A stretch of DNA of 10,199 nt from DAOQAU01 sp035354275 (GCA_035354275.1 DAOQAU010000057.1:1-10199); one strand, 5' to 3'. Positions 1 to 6,547 are shown, counted from the stretch's first letter. Notes: generated by a model not told the origin, from the sequence alone. A program made the numbers and translations.

Positions 1-27
1 TTTATAAAATTCTTCCAAAATTGACAT
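1..27 (-). CDS. N-terminal fragment of a gene running off the left edge
   Basis: Read on the minus strand, an ATG at 27-25 opens nine codons, MSILEEFYK, before the window ends. A strong Shine-Dalgarno sequence AAGGAGG (positions 36-30) lies directly upstream, only two bases from the ATG. That is closer than usual, so a TTG at codon 4 is a possible alternative start. The gene would be divergent from the epimerase gene, with about 49 bases between the two starts. Nothing can be said about its product from nine residues; position suggests another member of the surface-sugar locus, which is inference only. Confidence 0.45.
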
Positions 28-62
28 TGCCTCCTTTTTCGCTTAATATTTTCTTATATTAA

Positions 63-67
63 AGAGG
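63..67 (+). promoter_or_regulatory. Shine-Dalgarno site that fixes the TTG start of the epimerase
   Basis: AGAGG lies nine bases before the TTG at 77-79. No ATG or GTG in this frame lies nearby, and the first residues after the TTG (SILVTGGAGFIG) are the normal beginning of this enzyme family, so TTG is the start. Confidence 0.7.
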
Positions 68-76
68 AATTTTATT

Positions 77-967
77 TTGAGTATTTTAGTCACAGGCGGT
101 GCAGGTTTTATAGGCTCTCACGTAACCGATTTTCTTATTAAAAACGGTTATGATGTAGTTATTGTTGATAATTTGTCCTCAGGTAAGAACAGAAACATCA
201 ATTCCAAAGCGAAATTTTACAATCTTGATATTATCTCGGATAAGCTTGAAAAAATATTCAAAGAAAATAATATTGAATACGTTTTTCATTTTGCGGCGCA
301 GGCAAGCGTAAGTTCTTCAATAAAGAGTCCTGTCAACGATGCTAAAGAAAATATTTTAGGAACAGTTAATCTTCTGAATCTTTGCAAAAAATATAAAATA
401 AAAAAAATAATTTATGCTTCTACCGCAGCTGTTTATGGAATCCCTGAATATTTGCCGGTTGATGAAAATCATTCTACAAATTGTTTATCATTTTACGGGC
501 TTTCAAAACTTACCGCCGAAAAATATATTCAGCTTTTCGGACTTGATTATATAATTTTCAGGTTTGCAAACGTTTATGGCGCAAGGCAGTCTTGCGAAGG
601 CGAAGCCGGTGTCGTTGCAATCTTTGCCGATAAAATGAAGAATAATCAAAAAATTCAAATCCACGGTGACGGAACTCAGACAAGAGATTTTGTTCATGTT
701 ACAGATATAGCGCAAATTTGTTTTGAAGCATTAAATCCGAAAATTAAAAACGAAATTATAAATGTTTCTACAAACAAAGCGGTCTCGGTTAATAAACTTT
801 TTGAGCTTATGGCTCAAAAATACGGTTATTCTATTTTACCCGAGCACACCCAAGAAAGACAAGGCGATATAAAACACAGCGTCCTTGATAATAAAAAATG
901 CTTAAAGACTTTTAACATAATTCCAAAAACCACGCTGCAAAAAGGGCTAAGCTCTTTAATTATTTAA
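77..967 (+). CDS. GalE-type NAD-dependent sugar-nucleotide epimerase
   Basis: Extended short-chain dehydrogenase/reductase of 296 residues. The NAD-binding Rossmann signature GGAGFIG is at residues 7-13, an acidic residue that would hold the adenosine ribose is D31, the ST pair is at 115-116, and the catalytic YxxxK is Y140/K144. RFANVYG (162-168) and QTRDFVHVTD (201-210) are typical of UDP-glucose/UDP-N-acetylglucosamine 4-epimerases. The likely reaction is C4 epimerisation giving UDP-Gal or UDP-GalNAc in the cytoplasm, but a dehydratase or another nucleotide-sugar substrate cannot be excluded. The protein is at the short end for the family, ending soon after the usual PKTTLQKGL segment. It is the only plus-strand gene and converges on the GT6 gene with overlapping stop codons. 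It could provide the donor sugar for that transferase. Confidence 0.9.
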   Translation: MSILVTGGAGFIGSHVTDFLIKNGYDVVIVDNLSSGKNRNINSKAKFYNLDIISDKLEKIFKENNIEYVFHFAAQASVSSSIKSPVNDAKENILGTVNLLNLCKKYKIKKIIYASTAAVYGIPEYLPVDENHSTNCLSFYGLSKLTAEKYIQLFGLDYIIFRFANVYGARQSCEGEAGVVAIFADKMKNNQKIQIHGDGTQTRDFVHVTDIAQICFEALNPKIKNEIINVSTNKAVSVNKLFELMAQKYGYSILPEHTQERQGDIKHSVLDNKKCLKTFNIIPKTTLQKGLSSLII

Positions 968-1754
968 ATATCTGCTTAATTTTTTCTTTAAAATAGCTTA
1001 CGGGGGTTATTTTTTTATTTGTTTCACCCCTTAAATAAGCGTGTCCGCCGTATTTAAATCTTGATTTGTCCCTTTGAATAATTTTAACTTTTTGATTTAG
1101 CCAGACAAAAGGTTTTCCGTGTACAGGATGAATATAATAGTTGCTTAATATTTTATAAGGACGATTTAAAATATATTTATTAAAAACGCTTTCGTCGTGG
1201 AATTTCGGGATAATGTTGTTGCTTAAATCTTCATCCATCATTTTTTCACAGGTGTCAAGCAACTCTAAAAATTCTTTTGTCCTGCCGCCTAAAATGCCGG
1301 CATGAAAATATTTTTCACCCACCCCGTAGGGTATATAAGAAGTTGACAAAGGATTTCTTTCATAAGGAAATTCCTTGCTGAATTTGACTCTTTTGTTGCC
1401 TGAATGAAGTGATGCAACAATATATCCGTCTTTTTCTATTGGTAAAAATTCTTCTTTAGTTATTTTTCTTATAAATTCCATATTCCCGTTGAAGAAAAAT
1501 GCGTAATCATAATCTTTGAGATCTTCTTTTATTTTATTTAAAATTTTATATCTAAGACATGTTATCAAAGGCCAGCCCAGATTTTCCTGAGGGACTATGG
1601 TTATTTTTTCATCAGATTTAAAATTTTTACTGTCGGTAAAAAAGAAATAATGCTTTTGCGCATCTTTAATAAAATATTTTTCGCATGATTTAAAAAATTC
1701 ATCCCAAAAAATAGTATAGTGCCCCGTTCCTATGTACAAAATAGCTATCTTCAT
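960..1754 (-). CDS. GT6 family glycosyltransferase (blood-group ABO type alpha-1,3-Gal/GalNAc transferase)
   Basis: 264 residues with no transmembrane anchor, the length of bacterial GT6 enzymes such as Bacteroides ovatus BoGT6a. Recognisable family landmarks are an N-terminal KIAILYIGTGHYTIFW strand, ENLGWP (57-62), FFFNGN (86-91) where vertebrate GT6 enzymes have a metal-binding DxD, the donor-specificity segment YFHAGILGG (149-157), and HDES (186-189) with the catalytic glutamate E188. Near the C-terminus is KYGGHAYLRG (234-243). Known members transfer Gal or GalNAc from UDP-sugar in alpha-1,3 linkage to Gal, often fucosylated Gal. The NxN form is described as metal-independent in bacterial members. 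It is the last gene of the minus-strand run, 24 bases after GT2, with its own AGAAAGG ribosome site five bases before ATG. The GT11 fucosyltransferase in the same run could make its acceptor. Family assignment is firm; donor and acceptor are inferred. Confidence 0.9.
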   Translation of the reverse strand: MKIAILYIGTGHYTIFWDEFFKSCEKYFIKDAQKHYFFFTDSKNFKSDEKITIVPQENLGWPLITCLRYKILNKIKEDLKDYDYAFFFNGNMEFIRKITKEEFLPIEKDGYIVASLHSGNKRVKFSKEFPYERNPLSTSYIPYGVGEKYFHAGILGGRTKEFLELLDTCEKMMDEDLSNNIIPKFHDESVFNKYILNRPYKILSNYYIHPVHGKPFVWLNQKVKIIQRDKSRFKYGGHAYLRGETNKKITPVSYFKEKIKQIFK

Positions 1755-1778
1755 ATAGACCTTTCTTGTTTCAGATTA

Positions 1779-2888
1779 TTATATAAAATAGCCAAAAAGT
1801 AAACCCAAGACAATTACCCCTAAGATTATTGCAATAACTAAAAATTTATTAAATAATTTTTTATATCTGCTTATTTTAAAATCAAAGTCAGCAATTAAGC
1901 CGCTCGACATTCCTTCTAAATTCTGGGCAAGGGCAAGATATTGCTTAAAATCAAACCCATACAGTTTATGCAAAAGTTCTAAATTTTCAGCGTCAGCGAT
2001 AAAATCCATTATTATTTTATAACCCCATCTGCGTTTTTGATTTTTAGAAGATTTAAACGCCATTCTTCCGAAAAAATAAGGAATAGTTTCATTCACAGGC
2101 TCACCAAACTCTTTTAAGTCATTACCGAAGATTTTTTTAAGCGTTTGTATGTCTTTTATTTTTAAAAAAGCGTTCATTACTTTTTCTTCTTCCAAAACTT
2201 CGCGGCTGAGAACTGTTGTAGTCTGCGCACTTATGTTTGTCGGCTGGGAAGACTGTCTGTATTTTATAAGCTGTTTTTCACTAAAATGTGCTTCATTTTC
2301 AATTAAAAGCTCAACATTCATTATGTAATCCTGATATTGAATTACAGACAAATTTAATGGATAAATTTTCTCAAAAGCTTCTCTTCTTAAGGCCATTCCG
2401 GGTGAAAAAAGAATATTGCGTTTTAAAAATAAATCTTTAAGGACTTCGTATTTGTCGTTATAATTTAATATATAATGTTTTTCTCTTCCTGATATATGGC
2501 TTCCTTGTTCGTCAATTAAAGATAAAGAGCAATAATATAAATTTACTTCAGGATGTTTGTCCAAATATTTTGTTGTTTCTTCAAGGTGATTTTCTTCGAG
2601 CATATCATCAGATGCAACAAAAACAATATATTTACCCCTTGATTTTTCAAAAGCAGAGTTAAGTCCTGCGTTTATGCCTTTGTTGTACTTATGCTGAATT
2701 AAGATTATCCGCTCGTCGTTAAATTTTTGAATTTCCTTCACATTATTGTCTGTGGAATTGTCATCAACAATTATCAGTTCAAAATCCTGTTCTGTTTGTG
2801 CAAGAACACTTTTTATAAAACTTCCTACATATTTTTCATGGTTATACGAAGGAGTCAGAATGGAGATTTTAGGATTATTTGTAGGCAT
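1779..2888 (-). CDS. GT2 family glycosyltransferase with C-terminal membrane anchor
   Basis: 369-residue inverting GT-A glycosyltransferase. The nucleotide-sugar binding fold starts at KISILTPSYNHEKYV (7-21), with VDDNSTD at 41-47 and the metal/UDP-binding SDD at 93-95 inside VFVASDDMLEE. Residues 1-220 look like the catalytic domain. The remainder is helical, and the last 25 or so residues (FLVIAIILGVIVLGLLFGYFI) form one hydrophobic helix that would tether it to the inner membrane. It probably adds one sugar of the oligosaccharide repeat on the lipid carrier; the sugar cannot be read from sequence. The ATG is preceded by GAGG six bases away and lies inside the end of the aminotransferase gene (14-base overlap), which suggests coupled translation. 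Confidence 0.88.
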   Translation of the reverse strand: MPTNNPKISILTPSYNHEKYVGSFIKSVLAQTEQDFELIIVDDNSTDNNVKEIQKFNDERIILIQHKYNKGINAGLNSAFEKSRGKYIVFVASDDMLEENHLEETTKYLDKHPEVNLYYCSLSLIDEQGSHISGREKHYILNYNDKYEVLKDLFLKRNILFSPGMALRREAFEKIYPLNLSVIQYQDYIMNVELLIENEAHFSEKQLIKYRQSSQPTNISAQTTTVLSREVLEEEKVMNAFLKIKDIQTLKKIFGNDLKEFGEPVNETIPYFFGRMAFKSSKNQKRRWGYKIIMDFIADAENLELLHKLYGFDFKQYLALAQNLEGMSSGLIADFDFKISRYKKLFNKFLVIAIILGVIVLGLLFGYFI

Positions 2889-3963
2889 TTACTACCTCAA
2901 TGACTCTTTGAAATTCTTCGCGTTCCATAACAGGCGAAATCGGCAGAGAAATAATTTCTCTATGAATTTGTTCTGTAATCGGAAACGACAAATTATTCCA
3001 CTCTTTGTAAGCTTCTTGCTTGTGAGGAGCTATCGGGTAATGGATTAAAGTTTGTATTTCATTTTTTGTCAAATAATTTTGAAAAGCTTCTCTGTTTTTC
3101 ACCCTTAAGGCAAAAATGTGCCATACATGACCTTCTTGTGTTACAGGCTCAGGCAAAACAACAAGAGGATTTTTTATATTTTGAATGTAATAATTTGCTA
3201 TGTCACGTCTTATTTGATTATCTTCATCAAGTCCTTCCAACTTAGCATCTAAAACAGCGGCTTGAATTTCATCAAGTCTTGAATTTGTACCTTTATATAT
3301 GTTTTGATATTTAACGTGCGAGCCGTAATTTCTCAATGCGCGAATTTTAGTCGCAAGTTCATCGTCACTTGTGGTTACCGCTCCGCCGTCACCAAGACAG
3401 CCGAGGTTTTTACCCGGATAAAAACTGAAACCGCTTGCATCACCCAAATTCCCCGTCCTTTTGCCCTGATAAATCGCACCGTGAGCTTGAGCTGAATCTT
3501 CTATAATTTTTAAGTCATATTTTTTTGCCAATACCCAAATTTTTTCCATTTCAACGGCTTGTCCATAAAGGTGTACCGGCATGATAGCTTTTGTTTTTGA
3601 AGTAATTTTTTCTTCTATTAAATCAGGGTTAATGTTGTATGTTTTTATATCCGGTTCAACTAAAACAGGAGTACAGCCGTTTTGAGAAATTGAAAGAATT
3701 GAAGCTATATAGGTGTTTGCAGGAACGATAATTTCATCTCCTTTACCGAATCCGTAAGCCTTTATAATTAAATTCAGCGCGTCAAGCCCGTTTGCAACTC
3801 CGATTGCGTGTTTTACCCCGCAATATTTGGCGAAATTTTTTTCAAAAATTTCGCCTTCTTTTCCAAGAAGGTACCAACCGCTGTCTAAAACTCTTTTTAT
3901 TCCTGCATCTATTTTTTGTCTGTATTTTTCGTTTATTTTATGCAGGTCTAAAAATTTAATCAT
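2875..3963 (-). CDS. DegT/DnrJ/EryC1 aminotransferase, FdtB/QdtB type
   Basis: PLP-dependent sugar aminotransferase of 362 residues, the family's normal length. It starts MIKFLDL, then SGWYLLG (28-34) and GVANGLDAL (55-63), has EDSAQAHGA (155-163) with the PLP-ring aspartate D156, and FYPGKNLG (181-188) with the Schiff-base lysine K185, followed by GDGGAVTT (191-198). The closest characterised enzymes I recall are FdtB and QdtB, which convert dTDP-3-keto-6-deoxyhexose to the 3-amino sugar with glutamate as amino donor. The ketoisomerase at 6009-6410 and the acetyltransferase at 4900-5355 supply the steps before and after, which supports a 3-amino rather than 4-amino product. A clear AAGGAG ribosome site precedes the ATG, which overlaps the GT11 gene by eight bases. 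FdtB versus QdtB (galacto or gluco product) cannot be decided here. Confidence 0.88.
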   Translation of the reverse strand: MIKFLDLHKINEKYRQKIDAGIKRVLDSGWYLLGKEGEIFEKNFAKYCGVKHAIGVANGLDALNLIIKAYGFGKGDEIIVPANTYIASILSISQNGCTPVLVEPDIKTYNINPDLIEEKITSKTKAIMPVHLYGQAVEMEKIWVLAKKYDLKIIEDSAQAHGAIYQGKRTGNLGDASGFSFYPGKNLGCLGDGGAVTTSDDELATKIRALRNYGSHVKYQNIYKGTNSRLDEIQAAVLDAKLEGLDEDNQIRRDIANYYIQNIKNPLVVLPEPVTQEGHVWHIFALRVKNREAFQNYLTKNEIQTLIHYPIAPHKQEAYKEWNNLSFPITEQIHREIISLPISPVMEREEFQRVIEVVNAYK

Positions 3964-4900
3964 TTATTATTTCTCCTTCATTTGACATTACAATCCAATC
4001 TTTGTAATGAAATGCTTTACTGTTTTCAAAATCAAGTTTATCACTTTTTTGTTTTTTTATCCATACTTGAGGCGTAATTACTTTTTTATTTTCATTTTTG
4101 TTCAAAAACGCACCTAAAAACCCGAATGAGGCATTTGAAATTATCTGATGTTTGCATTGTGTTAAAAGATAAAAATCATAAGCACCCGAGTCATTATTAT
4201 TTTCTTCTATCAGTTCAAAATCAGCATTGTTTAAGTTCGGAATAATTTCATTTTTTACCCAGTCCATTCCATTAGAAAAAATAAAAAACTTTACGGGTTT
4301 GTCAAATGAATTTTTCATATAATTTATCGCATTAATAAAGTAGTTTGCATTTAAGACCTCGTGGATTGAGTTTACATAATCGCCTCGTCTGATGTGTACG
4401 GCAATCGAAATTTCCGAATTTGAAATCCGATTAAGTATCTCTTGATTTTTTGTAGATAATTCCAAATTAAATTCCGGTTTTTGCAGTCCTAAAATTTGAA
4501 ATTCAGCCAAATACTGCCAGTTTCCGAAATATCCGTCCAAATACACTGGGGGTTTTTTGCTTAAATCTTTTTTATTATATTTAAAACTGTTTTTATTTTT
4601 GTGGCGAAAACATTTTTTGTAAAGCTTGATTTCTTCTTCGGTTGCAATGGGAAAATCAATATTTTTAAAAACTTTTGTCAGTTCAAAAAGTCTGTTTTCT
4701 TTATTATCAATACTTTTGCCGCAATCTTCAAACCAGCTCAAATCGTATTTAACGAGTGCACCTGTTTTCTTTTTTAAAATTTCTCCGATGATTAATTTGT
4801 TTAATTGCGAGCCTAAGCCGCCATCCACCATTATAATTGCAACGGGCTGTTGCTTGTTTATTAAAAGTTTAAAAATACCCCAACATCTTTTTAAAATCAT
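3956..4900 (-). CDS. GT11 family alpha-1,2-fucosyltransferase
   Basis: 314-residue enzyme of glycosyltransferase family 11, which transfers fucose from GDP-fucose, usually alpha-1,2 to galactose. The hallmarks are GGLGSQL (27-33; usual form GGLGNQ), YLDGYFGNWQY (120-130), HIRRGDY (169-175) for GDP-fucose binding, FFIFSNGMDWVK (205-216) and CKHQIISNASFGFLGAFLN (249-267). The first 18 residues or so precede the usual start of the family, and the ribosome site (AAAGAGAA) before this ATG is weak, so a shorter protein is possible, although no better start is visible. The ATG overlaps the acetyltransferase stop codon by one base (TAATG). GDP-fucose synthesis genes (gmd, fcl) are not in the window. 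In the same operon as a GT6 enzyme, it would produce the H-type acceptor Fuc-alpha-1,2-Gal. Confidence 0.9.
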   Translation of the reverse strand: MILKRCWGIFKLLINKQQPVAIIMVDGGLGSQLNKLIIGEILKKKTGALVKYDLSWFEDCGKSIDNKENRLFELTKVFKNIDFPIATEEEIKLYKKCFRHKNKNSFKYNKKDLSKKPPVYLDGYFGNWQYLAEFQILGLQKPEFNLELSTKNQEILNRISNSEISIAVHIRRGDYVNSIHEVLNANYFINAINYMKNSFDKPVKFFIFSNGMDWVKNEIIPNLNNADFELIEENNNDSGAYDFYLLTQCKHQIISNASFGFLGAFLNKNENKKVITPQVWIKKQKSDKLDFENSKAFHYKDWIVMSNEGEIIND

Positions 4901-5355
4901 TATTTTTTCTCTTTTGCAGGATTTCCCATTACGGTTATATTTGGCTTTACATCTTTTGTAACGACAGAACCTGCTCCTATCATCGCATTTTCACCTATTG
5001 TAATTCCGGGTAAAATAGTTGAGCCGGCACCTATTGATGCACCTTTTTTTACAACAGTTTTAATAAATTTTTCGGGTCTTTTTTTTGAACGAGGTTTTTT
5101 ATCGTTGCAGAAAGTTACGTTTGAACCGACAAAAACGTTGTCTTCAAGTTCTATTCCGTCCCAAAGCTGAACATTGCATTTCACCGTAACATTGTTTCCG
5201 ACCTTTACGTCATTTTCTATAAAGCAATGTGAGCAAATATTGCAATTATCTCCGATTACTGCTTTTTCTAAAACTACACAAAATTGCCATATATTTGTGT
5301 TTTTGCCGATGTTTTTGCTTTGAACATCAGAAAGTTTATGTATAAAATTGGTCAT
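4900..5355 (-). CDS. Left-handed beta-helix N-acetyltransferase, FdtC/QdtC type
   Basis: 151-residue acetyl-CoA dependent acetyltransferase built from hexapeptide repeats (such as IGDNCN, VGNNVT, IGAGST, IGENAM). The order NIWQFCVV (21-28), HCFIEND (43-49), VQLWDGIELEDNVFVG (62-77), NDKKPRSKK (84-92) and MGNPAK (143-148) follows the QdtC/FdtC/WbbJ pattern. QdtC and FdtC acetylate the 3-amino group of dTDP-3-amino-3,6-dideoxyhexoses to Qui3NAc or Fuc3NAc. With the aminotransferase two genes downstream and the ketoisomerase upstream, this is the most likely role. It starts inside the stop codon of the O-acetyltransferase gene (ATGA, four-base overlap) with GAAAGG upstream. An acetyltransferase for another amino sugar is the main alternative. 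Confidence 0.85.
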   Translation of the reverse strand: MTNFIHKLSDVQSKNIGKNTNIWQFCVVLEKAVIGDNCNICSHCFIENDVKVGNNVTVKCNVQLWDGIELEDNVFVGSNVTFCNDKKPRSKKRPEKFIKTVVKKGASIGAGSTILPGITIGENAMIGAGSVVTKDVKPNITVMGNPAKEKK

Positions 5356-5924
5356 TTAACTTCGCCTTTCGCTATGGCAGGATTTCCTGCGATTATTGAT
5401 TTTTCAGGAAATGATTTTGTGACAACAGCACCTGCTGCTATTACACAACCTTCTCCTACGGTAACACCTTTTAAAATTATTACGTTGTTTCCTATAAAAA
5501 CATTATTACCTATTGTGGTGTCTTTATTAATAATTGCTTCGGAATTATCCCTGTTTTCGGCTTTAAGCCCATGGAAATCGCTGTCAAAACATTGAAAATT
5601 CATGCCTATTCTGCAATTTTGCCCTATTTCGATTTTTGCCCCATTTGAAATGATGCACGCATTGTTGTTTATAAAAACATCTTTTCCAATAATTATTTTT
5701 GAACTTGGATTTCTCGCTTCAAGGTGGCAGTAAGTACTATAAAAAAGCGGCGAAGGGAAGTACCCTAAATGTGCACTTTTGTCGATTATTATCTCGCCTT
5801 TTCCTAAAAAAAGGCAAGGCTGATTTAATTTCGGATAAACTTTTAAAAAGTTGTCTGAGAGAAATTTTTTAAAAAAACAAACTTTGACTTTTAAAAATTT
5901 TTTGAAAAATTTGCTAAAATTCAT
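5352..5924 (-). CDS. Hexapeptide-repeat O-acetyltransferase (maltose/galactoside acetyltransferase-like)
   Basis: 190-residue acyltransferase of the left-handed beta-helix superfamily. Residues 1-30 are basic and hydrophobic (repeated KFFKKF-like segments) and may lie on the membrane surface. The beta-helix runs from about residue 40 to the end, with INNNACIISNGAKIEIGQNCRIG (85-107), the loop DSDFHG (114-119) whose H118 matches the catalytic histidine of galactoside and maltose acetyltransferases, and the terminal AGNPA (179-183). It probably O-acetylates a sugar of the surface glycan. It is the first gene of the tightly packed run, with only a weak ribosome site (CTAAG) before ATG, and a promoter candidate lies 40 to 70 bases upstream. 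The acceptor is unknown. Only one acetyltransferase is needed for the 3-amino sugar, and the neighbour at 4900-5355 fits that better. Confidence 0.82.
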   Translation of the reverse strand: MNFSKFFKKFLKVKVCFFKKFLSDNFLKVYPKLNQPCLFLGKGEIIIDKSAHLGYFPSPLFYSTYCHLEARNPSSKIIIGKDVFINNNACIISNGAKIEIGQNCRIGMNFQCFDSDFHGLKAENRDNSEAIINKDTTIGNNVFIGNNVIILKGVTVGEGCVIAAGAVVTKSFPEKSIIAGNPAIAKGEVK

Positions 5925-5964
5925 TTACTTAGAGCCAATCTTTTAAAATAAAAGCAACCCAATT

Positions 5965-5993
5965 ATTATACATAAAAAAATAAAACTAAACAA
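5965..5993 (-). promoter_or_regulatory. Candidate sigma-70 type promoter of the six-gene run
   Basis: On the minus strand, TTGTTT (5993-5988) is followed by a 17-base spacer and a perfect TATAAT (5970-5965). The predicted transcript would start near 5958 and leave a leader of about 34 bases before the ATG at 5924. This is the only gap of useful size upstream of the six overlapping genes. The -35 box matches the consensus in only three positions, and the region is AT-rich, so chance matches are common. Confidence 0.5.
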
Positions 5994-6008
5994 ATTAAAA
6001 AATTAATC

Positions 6009-6410
6009 TTAATTAATCAAATCTAAAAGTTCCTGATGCGAACTTATATATTCATCGGCATCAAAGTGCTCGCTTGCAAGCACTAACATTACAGAATTAG
6101 GTGAAAAATCATACATTTCTTTCCAGGTAAGTGTATCTAAAAACAAGCCCTTATCAGGTGAATTAAGTTCAATTATTTCAAATTTTTCTTTATCTGAAAA
6201 CACTTTTATTTTGCAAGAGCCTGAAACCATAACAAGTACAAATTTTGATTTGCGGTTTGCATGATCTCCCCTTATAACATCCTGCCCCTGCGTATCAAAA
6301 ATATAAAAAACGCGTTTAATTTCAAAAGGGATATCCTGATTGCCTTCTATTGCAACCAAGGAGCCTCTTTTATCACCGCGTTTAACAAAATCAATTAATT
6401 TGTAGTTCAT
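6009..6410 (-). CDS. WxcM/FdtA-type cupin, dTDP-4-keto-6-deoxyglucose 3,4-ketoisomerase
   Basis: Small cupin of 133 residues when begun at the ATG 6410-6408 (MNYKLIDF). The open frame extends 15 codons further to a TTG at 6455, but those residues are not part of the family, so the ATG is preferred. Family landmarks are RGSLVAIEGNQDIPFEIKRV (15-34), FYIFDT (35-40), RGDHANRK (47-54), KEMYDFSPNSVMLVLAS (97-113) and the DADEYI segment (117-122). FdtA and QdtA move the keto group of dTDP-4-keto-6-deoxyglucose from C4 to C3, preparing it for the aminotransferase. In characterised FdtA two active-site histidines form HxH; here the second is Asn (H50-A-N52). No ribosome site is visible. It lies 84 bases before the run containing its partner enzymes. 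FdtA and QdtA specificity cannot be separated by eye. Confidence 0.82.
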   Translation of the reverse strand: MNYKLIDFVKRGDKRGSLVAIEGNQDIPFEIKRVFYIFDTQGQDVIRGDHANRKSKFVLVMVSGSCKIKVFSDKEKFEIIELNSPDKGLFLDTLTWKEMYDFSPNSVMLVLASEHFDADEYISSHQELLDLIN

Positions 6411-6416
6411 TTTTTG

Positions 6417-6445
6417 ATTGTAATATAAAACATCAAATAGTGCAA
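6417..6445 (-). promoter_or_regulatory. Possible promoter placing the transcript start at the ketoisomerase ATG
   Basis: On the minus strand, TTGCAC (6445-6440), a 17-base spacer and TACAAT (6422-6417) lie six bases before the ATG at 6410. If used, transcription would begin at or next to the start codon, giving a leaderless message, which would agree with the absence of a ribosome site. The -35 match is weak (three of six). Confidence 0.28.
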
Positions 6446-6502
6446 GAAATGGCAAAATAAAAAATTTATGACAATAATAGCAAATTCAATATATATAAGC
6501 CT

Positions 6503-6547
6503 TTAAATCACCCACCTGAACCCGAATTGGGGGTAAATGTGATTTAA
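6503..6547 (-). other. Inverted repeat after the autotransporter gene
   Basis: TTAAATCAC at 6503-6511 and GTGATTTAA at 6539-6547 are perfect nine-base inverted repeats around a 27-base loop. The element begins just eight bases beyond the autotransporter stop codon, the place for a transcript-end hairpin. However, no run of U follows on the minus strand, so it is not a standard intrinsic terminator. The stem encloses the second copy of the barrel tail, and one arm includes the stop codon of that copy. Confidence 0.4.

Noticed and set aside
21..49. TTGACA-N17-TAATAT promoter-like pair before the epimerase
   Set aside because: The TTGACA overlaps the probable start of the divergent gene and the -10 match is only four of six; it may work, but I could not separate it from coding constraint, so it is not listed as a feature.
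2746..3048. 100-codon plus-strand frame
   Set aside because: Antisense to the well-conserved GT2 and aminotransferase genes, with no recognisable domain.
4626..5595. Two plus-strand frames (4626-4961 and 5284-5595)
   Set aside because: Both lie opposite the GT11 and acetyltransferase genes and show only mirror composition of those genes.
6411..6455. N-terminal extension of the ketoisomerase to a TTG at 6455
   Set aside because: The 15 extra residues do not resemble the family, the TTG has no ribosome site, and the ATG at 6410 gives the usual N-terminus.
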